From positions 1 through 10,571 of the forward strand of contig CALBOT010000115.1 of the NCBI GenBank assembly GCA_937896695.1: a stretch of 10,571 bases of DNA. The letters run 5' to 3'. The translations under genes and the position numbers were made by a program. Positions 6,351-10,571 of this stretch are shown piece after piece. This DNA is from an uncultured Candidatus Nitrosopelagicus sp. GTDB lineage: Archaea; Thermoproteota; Nitrososphaeria; Nitrososphaerales; Nitrosopumilaceae. Below the pieces are notes generated by a model. The model was not told where the DNA came from. It was given only the letters and a program-made list of their open reading frames with translations, and did no database searches. Position 1 is the stretch's first letter, and every line of letters begins with the position of its first letter.

Positions 6351-7280
6351 ATGCAAGAAACAACTACCAAAGTTAAAATAAAAACATACTATGAATTAAC
6401 AAAACCAAAAATTTGGTATTTGTTAGTTTTCACCGCATTTGGTACTGCCATCACAGCATCAAATATCTACAACATTGAGATCTCAATTGCAACTTGGGCT
6501 TTGATGCTTTTTGGAGTAGCAGCAGGTTCTGCATCAGCAAACACTTTGACAAATTATCATGATAGAGATATTGATGAAATAATGGAAAGAACAAAGGGAA
6601 GACCAATTCCAAGTAAAAGAATTTTTCCAGCTGAAAAAGCAAGAGACTTTGGATTAGTTTTGGCAGGCATTTCAATTGCATGTGCATTTGGAATTGCATT
6701 TACTACTTCATTTTGGAATGGAATGTGGTGCGGAATATTCATGGTATTTGGTTTAGCAGATAATATTTTGATTTACAGTCATGCATTGAAAAGAAAGAGT
6801 CAGCTTAACATCATACTAGGAGGTTTTTCTGGAGGTGCACCTGCAATGATTGGTTATGCTGCAGTAACATTAACTGGATTATGGGACTTTGGATTAATTA
6901 TGGCGGGACTAGTATTCATTTGGATTCCAATGCACATTTGGGCACTAACGTTACACTTTAGAGAAGATTATCAAAAAGTGAAAGTTCCAATGTTAACTGC
7001 AGTATTGTCTGAAAAAACATCAGCAAGAGTAATTGCTGCAACTACAGTAATGATGGTAGTATTCAGCATAGTACCATTCTTTTTGACAACAGATACCGGT
7101 GAGCCTGTCATGGGAGACATTTACTTGTACACAGCAATAGCATCAGGCATTTTGATGGTAGTACTTAGTGCATGGGTTGTTTCAAAACCAACCGAAAAAG
7201 CATCATGGGTATTATTCAAGTTTTCAAGCCCATATCTTGCAGTATTATTTATTGCATTAATGGTTGATTCGGCATTATAA
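6351..7280 (+). CDS. ctaB: Protoheme IX farnesyltransferase (heme O synthase)
   Basis: Integral membrane prenyltransferase (UbiA superfamily, CtaB/Cox10) that adds a farnesyl or related prenyl chain to heme b to make heme O, the cofactor, or heme A precursor, of heme-copper oxidases. Length is 309 residues. The first acidic motif is NYHDRDIDEIMERTKGRP (68-85), where Asp71 and Asp75 should hold the Mg-prenyl diphosphate. IYSHALKRKSQLNIILGG (141-158) and the WIPMHIWALT block (191-200, family WTPPHFWAL) are specific to heme O synthases. Multiple hydrophobic segments fit the expected seven to nine membrane helices. It implies an aerobic, heme-copper oxidase respiratory chain. It appears to be a single gene with its own TATA box. 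Confidence 0.95.
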   Translation: MQETTTKVKIKTYYELTKPKIWYLLVFTAFGTAITASNIYNIEISIATWALMLFGVAAGSASANTLTNYHDRDIDEIMERTKGRPIPSKRIFPAEKARDFGLVLAGISIACAFGIAFTTSFWNGMWCGIFMVFGLADNILIYSHALKRKSQLNIILGGFSGGAPAMIGYAAVTLTGLWDFGLIMAGLVFIWIPMHIWALTLHFREDYQKVKVPMLTAVLSEKTSARVIAATTVMMVVFSIVPFFLTTDTGEPVMGDIYLYTAIASGILMVVLSAWVVSKPTEKASWVLFKFSSPYLAVLFIALMVDSAL

Positions 7281-7283
7281 TTA
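7275..7283 (+). promoter_or_regulatory. Candidate TATA box of the DUF1059-type gene
   Basis: TTATAATTA overlaps the ctaB stop codon and lies 41-49 bases before the ATG at 7324. A start site some 25 bases downstream would leave a short leader of about 15-20 bases. The match is good, but the region is A/T rich. Confidence 0.35.
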
Positions 7284-7323
7284 TTACCGAATCACTTTTG
7301 TAGTCCACAACAATGAAGATACT

Positions 7324-7500
7324 ATGACTTTTGAGCTAGCTTGCAGAGATTATGGATATGATTGCGATTTTGTTGCAAAAGGAGAAGATAGTGGATACGT
7401 AATGAGAGAATTTGGAAAACATGTAGACGAAGAACATGGCTTGTGGTATTCAGATGAATCACTAAAACAAATTTTTCAAAACAAGTATAATAAAAAATAA
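7324..7500 (+). CDS. Small DUF1059-type protein (58 aa)
   Basis: A short soluble acidic protein. The frame stays open 60 bases further upstream to another ATG at 7264, inside ctaB, but the ATG at 7324 is preferred. It avoids overlap with ctaB, and the conserved-looking part begins right after it. The pattern is FELACRDYGYDCDF, then a spacer, then HVDEEHGL. Cys7, Cys14, His33 and His38 could form a metal site of zinc-ribbon-like character. This Cys/Cys and HxxxxHG layout resembles the DUF1059 family of small proteins, whose function is not known to me. The stop lies 2 bases from the 3' end of the convergent reductase gene. Confidence 0.75.
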   Translation: MTFELACRDYGYDCDFVAKGEDSGYVMREFGKHVDEEHGLWYSDESLKQIFQNKYNKK

Positions 7501-7502
7501 AA
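7487..7502 (-). terminator. Possible T-rich terminator of the minus-strand reductase block
   Basis: Reading the minus strand directly past the reductase stop gives TTTTATTTTTTATTAT, a strong T-rich stretch of the kind that ends archaeal transcripts. It lies in the last codons of the convergent small gene. Confidence 0.45.
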
Positions 7503-8576
7503 TTATTCTGGTTTGAGAATTATTTTTCCAACTAATCCTTTTCCGTTCAACATTTTGTTATGAGCATCTACAGCATTTTCAAATGTGTATTCAGAATCAA
7601 TAATTACCTTAATTTTTCCCTGGCCCATCCAATAAAATCCATCTTCTAGCTCTGCACGAGTTCCCTGTGTTGAACCCAAAATGTTGATTCCTTTGAAAAA
7701 TATGTGACGTAAATCTGCCGGAGCATCATATCCAGTGGTGGCTCCAGTAGTAACAAGAGTTGCACCATATTTGAGTAAAGTTAGTTCTTTGTTAAAATGG
7801 GAACCACCGATATGTTCAAAAATTACATCGATTCCAGGAGCCTCATTTTTCTTTTTTGCCAGTTCTTTTGATATCTTGAAAACTTCTTTGTGCCAGTCTT
7901 CCTTTCTATGATCTACTGCATAATCAGCGCCAAGATCCTTTAATTGATCTAGTTTTTCAGGACTTGCAGTTGCAATTACAGTGCAATCATACAATTTTGC
8001 AATCTGAATACCAAAAATACCAACACCAGAACTACCTCCCATTACAAGAACAATTTGTCCTGGTTTGATCTTAGCTCTTCCAACCAACATGTGCCAAGAC
8101 GTCAAAAGTGTCATGGACGCAGCAGCTGCATCTTCATAAGAAATTGAATCTGGAATTTTTAAGACATTGATTTCAGGTAAATGTGCAATTTCACAATACC
8201 CACCCCAAAGAGGACCTGTTTGAAATCCCCAGATTGTTCTTTTTTTACAATCATACTCTCTTCCAGAAGTACATCGAGAACAAACACGACAAGACATGTT
8301 TCCATGTGAAACAACTCTATCACCAACTTTGATAGTTTTTACATCTTCACCAACTGCAATTACTTCACCAGCTGCATCAGTACCAGAAATATGTGGTAAA
8401 GGTACTGCAAGAGGTTTGCCTCGCATTCCCCATATGTCATCATAGTTTAATGCAGCAGCTTTGACACGAAATAAAACTTCGTTTGATTTTGGAATTGGAT
8501 CTGGAACTTCTTTTAGTTGTAAGATAGATTTAAAATCATTATTTTCTGCAAATTTTTCATAGACTAAGGCTTTCAT
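7503..8576 (-). CDS. Medium-chain dehydrogenase/reductase, likely NADPH-dependent enoyl/quinone-type reductase
   Basis: A 357-residue member of the zinc-type alcohol dehydrogenase superfamily. The N-terminal GroES-like domain contains NYDDIWGMRG (44-53) and PHISGTDAAGEV (61-72). Four cysteines (96, 99, 102, 110) form a complete structural zinc lobe. The Rossmann part begins VLVMGGSSGVG (176-186), followed by ATASPEKLDQLKDLGAD, where the lack of an acid after the second strand suggests NADPH. The catalytic zinc cysteine normally near residue 40-48 is replaced by Asn-Tyr-Asp-Asp, and the HE pair after the next strand reads His62...Asp67. The NYDDIW/SGTDAAG wording recalls crotonyl-CoA reductase/carboxylase and the acryloyl-CoA reductase of Sulfolobales more than alcohol dehydrogenases. 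The gene sits 4 bases after the UbiD-family gene. Substrate unknown. Confidence 0.85.
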   Translation of the reverse strand: MKALVYEKFAENNDFKSILQLKEVPDPIPKSNEVLFRVKAAALNYDDIWGMRGKPLAVPLPHISGTDAAGEVIAVGEDVKTIKVGDRVVSHGNMSCRVCSRCTSGREYDCKKRTIWGFQTGPLWGGYCEIAHLPEINVLKIPDSISYEDAAAASMTLLTSWHMLVGRAKIKPGQIVLVMGGSSGVGIFGIQIAKLYDCTVIATASPEKLDQLKDLGADYAVDHRKEDWHKEVFKISKELAKKKNEAPGIDVIFEHIGGSHFNKELTLLKYGATLVTTGATTGYDAPADLRHIFFKGINILGSTQGTRAELEDGFYWMGQGKIKVIIDSEYTFENAVDAHNKMLNGKGLVGKIILKPE

Positions 8577-8580
8577 CTTG

Positions 8581-9909
8581 TTAATAATTGTCTAAAGAGA
8601 TTTTATCAAGTTTTGGAATTTTTGCTATTTCAAATCCTTCTTTTCTCTTATCAAGTGGTCTAGTTGCATCAATTCCAAGTTTGGCAGTTTTGAGTTTTTT
8701 CTGATCACTAGATGGATCCAAACTGGAACCACGTACATTTTTTATTAACACTATATCTTTGTCAGCCTGAAATCGTGTTGCCATAGCATACTCAACCTGC
8801 TCAGAATTTGAAGGCTCAATATCATCATCCACAACAGTTACCATTTTCAGAGAACGATGAGATGCAAAAATTTCATTAATTATTTTCTTTACATTAGTTG
8901 AAGGTTTTTTTGAAATTTGTGCTACAGCATGAAGCCAATGTGATCCACCATTAGAAAGTATCACCTGATTAGTTGAAGGGAATTTTTTCTTTATTATTCC
9001 ATTAAGTTTTGACTCTATTGGCATTCCCATTAACAAATGATGTTCACCATATCCAGAGAGAATATCGTGGAAAATTGGATTATTTCTATAGTACATTTTT
9101 TCTAGTTCGAAGAGTGGTTGTTCTCGAGGATGATCATATGTACGTAGCATTTCAACCATCCATTCTTTATCAGTTTTATCTTGAAGAATTTTACCTTCCA
9201 TGACAATTTCTGTTCCAGAAGGAACGTGCATTCCAGAATATTGACATTTTGTTAATGTCAATTTATTTCCCAATAAGGAATTAGCTATATGTAATTCATC
9301 TTTCCCCCAATCAGCTTGATAAGCACCAGAAATAGATATTGCAGGATGAACACCAACAGTAATTGCAACTTTGAGATCCTCACCGTGTTCCTTTGCATTC
9401 ATAAAATTTCGATGAGTATGACGTCCTTCTACCATTCTAATTGAGAAATGTGTTTTGTCAACAGGCATTAATCTATGAAATGCAGAATTTTGTGTTTTGA
9501 ATTCATGGTTTTGTGAATAAACAATAGCAGATGTAATGAATGGTCCAGATTCTTTTTCAAAATGTGTAACAATAGGAAGTTCAGAAAGATTTTTTGATGA
9601 ATTTTCAAAAAACTTGCCATTTGGATTAGTTTTTGGTTTTTTGGCTTTTTTGATTGAGGAATAAATGGATTCATGAATTTTATTTTCTGTTGAATTTACT
9701 GCTAAGGCAAATCGCTTTCGTGTACCAACTAGATTGCTAACTAAGTTGAAGTTATTTTGTTTAATATTTTCAAAGAGTAAAGCAGAAGTGCCATCTGCTT
9801 TTGCAGTTATTCCAGCAATCTCAAATTTTGTTGAGACCTTTTTTTTCACAATTTTGATTTCTTTAGATTTTTTTAATTTTGATATGTATTCACGCAAGTC
9901 TGAAGTCAT
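8581..9909 (-). CDS. UbiD-family decarboxylase, candidate anhydromevalonate phosphate decarboxylase
   Basis: UbiD enzymes are reversible (de)carboxylases using prenylated FMN made by UbiX. At 442 residues this has the length of the archaeal branch. Family segments are NSAFHRLMPVDKTHFSIRM (141-159), GRHTHRNF (162-169), VAITVGVHPA (181-190), HVPSGTEIVMEGKI (228-241), GEHHLLMGMPIE (288-299) and VVDDDIEPSNSEQVEYAMATRF (359-380). In archaea with the modified mevalonate pathway, a UbiD homologue decarboxylates trans-anhydromevalonate 5-phosphate to isopentenyl phosphate. That is the most attractive role here, since these archaea need it for lipid synthesis and lack ubiquinone. A menaquinone-related role is an alternative. 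The usual EGPF-x-D/E element after the EIVMEG strand reads KEWMVE (248-253), an unusual change. The start overlaps the upstream gene by ATGA. Confidence 0.85.
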   Translation of the reverse strand: MTSDLREYISKLKKSKEIKIVKKKVSTKFEIAGITAKADGTSALLFENIKQNNFNLVSNLVGTRKRFALAVNSTENKIHESIYSSIKKAKKPKTNPNGKFFENSSKNLSELPIVTHFEKESGPFITSAIVYSQNHEFKTQNSAFHRLMPVDKTHFSIRMVEGRHTHRNFMNAKEHGEDLKVAITVGVHPAISISGAYQADWGKDELHIANSLLGNKLTLTKCQYSGMHVPSGTEIVMEGKILQDKTDKEWMVEMLRTYDHPREQPLFELEKMYYRNNPIFHDILSGYGEHHLLMGMPIESKLNGIIKKKFPSTNQVILSNGGSHWLHAVAQISKKPSTNVKKIINEIFASHRSLKMVTVVDDDIEPSNSEQVEYAMATRFQADKDIVLIKNVRGSSLDPSSDQKKLKTAKLGIDATRPLDKRKEGFEIAKIPKLDKISLDNY

Positions 9910-10238
9910 TGTGTAATTTCTCCCATAATTTCATGCATTAATTGCTTTGTGGTTTCATTACCCAATGGTTTTTCAAAATTTCCTGTCACAATACATATTC
10001 CTTTTAGAAAAGAGGATATTTTTTCAGACAATAATTTAAGAAAAAGATCTTCTGATTTGGCGGGAATGAGTACAGATGTAGAAGGAACAGGTCCAGAGCC
10101 AATAGACATTAGCATAGGACCAATTTTTAATGAATTCTCAGAAATAGCAATAATCATACCATTTTCAAAGTTTAGCATATTCACTAGGAAAGTACGATTT
10201 TCGTACACAATTGTCTTTGTATTACAACCAGAATCCAC
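9906..10238 (-). CDS. Small hypothetical protein, possible proteasome assembly chaperone 3 (PAC3)-like
   Basis: A 110-residue soluble protein with a GTG start at 10238; an in-frame stop lies 12-15 bases upstream, so no earlier start is possible. No clear signal peptide or membrane helix. Predicted layout: two N-terminal strands (TKTIVYENRTFLVNMLNFENG), a strand ending in a turn LKIGPMLMSIG (37-47), a strand with TSVLIP (54-59), a helix SEDLFLKLLSEKISSFL (62-78), a strand GICIVTGNF (80-88) and a C-terminal helix from about 93. From memory this order, spacing and the IxxxxxKIG and TxVLxG/P positions match the eukaryotic proteasome assembly chaperone PAC3 (PSMG3), about 120 residues. The stop overlaps the UbiD-family start by ATGA, so they are coupled. 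The family assignment is a hypothesis; that the gene is real is likely. Confidence 0.7.
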   Translation of the reverse strand: MDSGCNTKTIVYENRTFLVNMLNFENGMIIAISENSLKIGPMLMSIGSGPVPSTSVLIPAKSEDLFLKLLSEKISSFLKGICIVTGNFEKPLGNETTKQLMHEIMGEITQ

Positions 10239-10254
10239 AAAAAGGTTTTTTCAA

Positions 10255-10571
10255 TTATGCCTTTATTGCTATCGGTTCAGACTTTGCTTCAAATGCTTCT
10301 TTGACTAGATCTCTTGCCTTTTTGATAGTTATGCGCTCTTCAGATTTTCTGAGTTCTTCAATGGTCTTTGTTTTTGTCCATCCTTCAGAGACTGCAGTTT
10401 CTAATGTTGTTTTTACAAAATCAGATGATGATGCTGCAACTTCAACAGGAGCCTCAACTGGTGCATTCTTTGCTTCAAATGCTTCTTTTGTTAATTCTCT
10501 TGCTTTTTTGATGGTCATGCGCTCTTCAGATTTTCTGAGTTCTTCAATGGTCTTTGTTTTTGTCCATCCTT
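10255..10571 (-). CDS. Charged repeat protein, C-terminal part, cut by the right window edge
   Basis: The minus-strand frame is open from the right edge to the stop at 10255-10257; the Met codon at 10518 is an internal residue of the repeat, not a start. The visible 105 residues hold one 62-residue unit and most of a second. Each unit has a highly charged part (GWTKTKTIEELRKSEER, then TIKKAR and KEAFEAK). The complete unit also carries an Ala/Pro/Val/Glu linker and SSSDFVKTTLETAVSE, leading into the next GW. The charged parts look helical. The protein ends with a short IAIKA tail. I do not recognise the family. It lies 16 bases upstream of the PAC3-like gene on the same strand and may share its transcript. 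The real start, repeat number and length lie outside the window. Confidence 0.75.
   Translation of the reverse strand, partial: GWTKTKTIEELRKSEERMTIKKARELTKEAFEAKNAPVEAPVEVAASSSDFVKTTLETAVSEGWTKTKTIEELRKSEERITIKKARDLVKEAFEAKSEPIAIKA
10283..10385 (-). repeat. Coding tandem repeat, copy nearest the stop codon
   Basis: First of two copies spaced 186 bp (62 codons). By hand comparison 94 of 103 bases match the copy at 10469-10571. All nine differences fall in 10283-10330, and 10331-10385 is identical over 55 bases, third codon positions included. Confidence 0.9.
10469..10571 (-). repeat. Coding tandem repeat, copy at the window edge
   Basis: Second copy of the 186-bp-spaced repeat; it runs into the right edge, so identity may continue and more copies may follow. 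It encodes the charged GWTKTK...KEAFEAK part of the 62-residue unit. Confidence 0.9.

Noticed and set aside
7264..7323. Upstream ATG extending the DUF1059-type gene by 20 residues
   Set aside because: It would overlap ctaB and place the TATA-like box inside the coding region; the extra residues do not resemble the family.
9949..10308. 119-residue plus-strand open frame opposite the PAC3-like gene
   Set aside because: It spans antisense over two minus-strand genes and their junction. The minus frame ties in with its neighbours by an ATGA overlap and has a plausible fold, while the plus frame does not.
1..10571. tRNA, rRNA, CRISPR arrays, insertion sequences or attachment sites
   Set aside because: Intergenic gaps are all under 80 bases and hold only promoter-like sequence; no cloverleaf, spaced repeats, transposase or inverted-repeat ends were found by reading.

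Overview
The window reads as a stretch of an AT-rich, gene-dense archaeal chromosome, most likely a marine ammonia-oxidising thaumarchaeon (Nitrosopumilus-like). The evidence is archaeal/eukaryotic-type ribosomal proteins L44e and S27e, the archaeal nucleotidyltransferase CobY in place of bacterial CobU, a standalone Lrp/AsnC regulator, a heme O synthase implying aerobic respiration, TATA-like boxes about 25-30 nt before ATG codons (leaderless transcription), and a strong A/T bias. The genus is an inference from gene content and protein style; no search was run.

Layout. At 1-457 (+) lie the 3' part of rpl44e and all of rps27e, overlapping by ATGA. At 440-4631 (-) is a five-gene late cobalamin (B12) cluster in which every junction overlaps: cobD, cobQ, cbiB, cobS, cobY in transcription order. 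It covers making the aminopropanol phosphate arm, amidating the corrin ring, joining the two, activating with GTP and attaching the lower ligand. Its last gene runs 18 bp into the 3' end of rps27e. A 79-bp divergent spacer separates cobD from asd (4711-5784, +), the entry to homoserine, threonine and methionine synthesis. Then come an Lrp/AsnC regulator (5856-6311, +), heme O synthase ctaB (6351-7280, +) and a small DUF1059-type Cys/His protein (7324-7500, +).

On the right, a minus-strand block 7503-10571 is read from the right edge leftward: a repeat-containing charged protein cut by the window edge, a small protein whose layout resembles the eukaryotic proteasome assembly chaperone PAC3, a UbiD-family decarboxylase and a medium-chain dehydrogenase/reductase that lacks the usual catalytic zinc ligands. 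The last three are tightly packed (ATGA overlap, then a 4-nt gap).

The main points of interest are a CobQ that ends cleanly after its synthetase domain with no glutamine amidotransferase domain (an ammonia oxidiser might use free ammonia), the PAC3-like protein, the altered acidic motif in the UbiD homologue, and the 62-residue repeat with a 55-bp stretch identical between copies. No tRNA, rRNA, mobile element, CRISPR array or riboswitch was seen, and there is no gene-free stretch longer than 300 bases.
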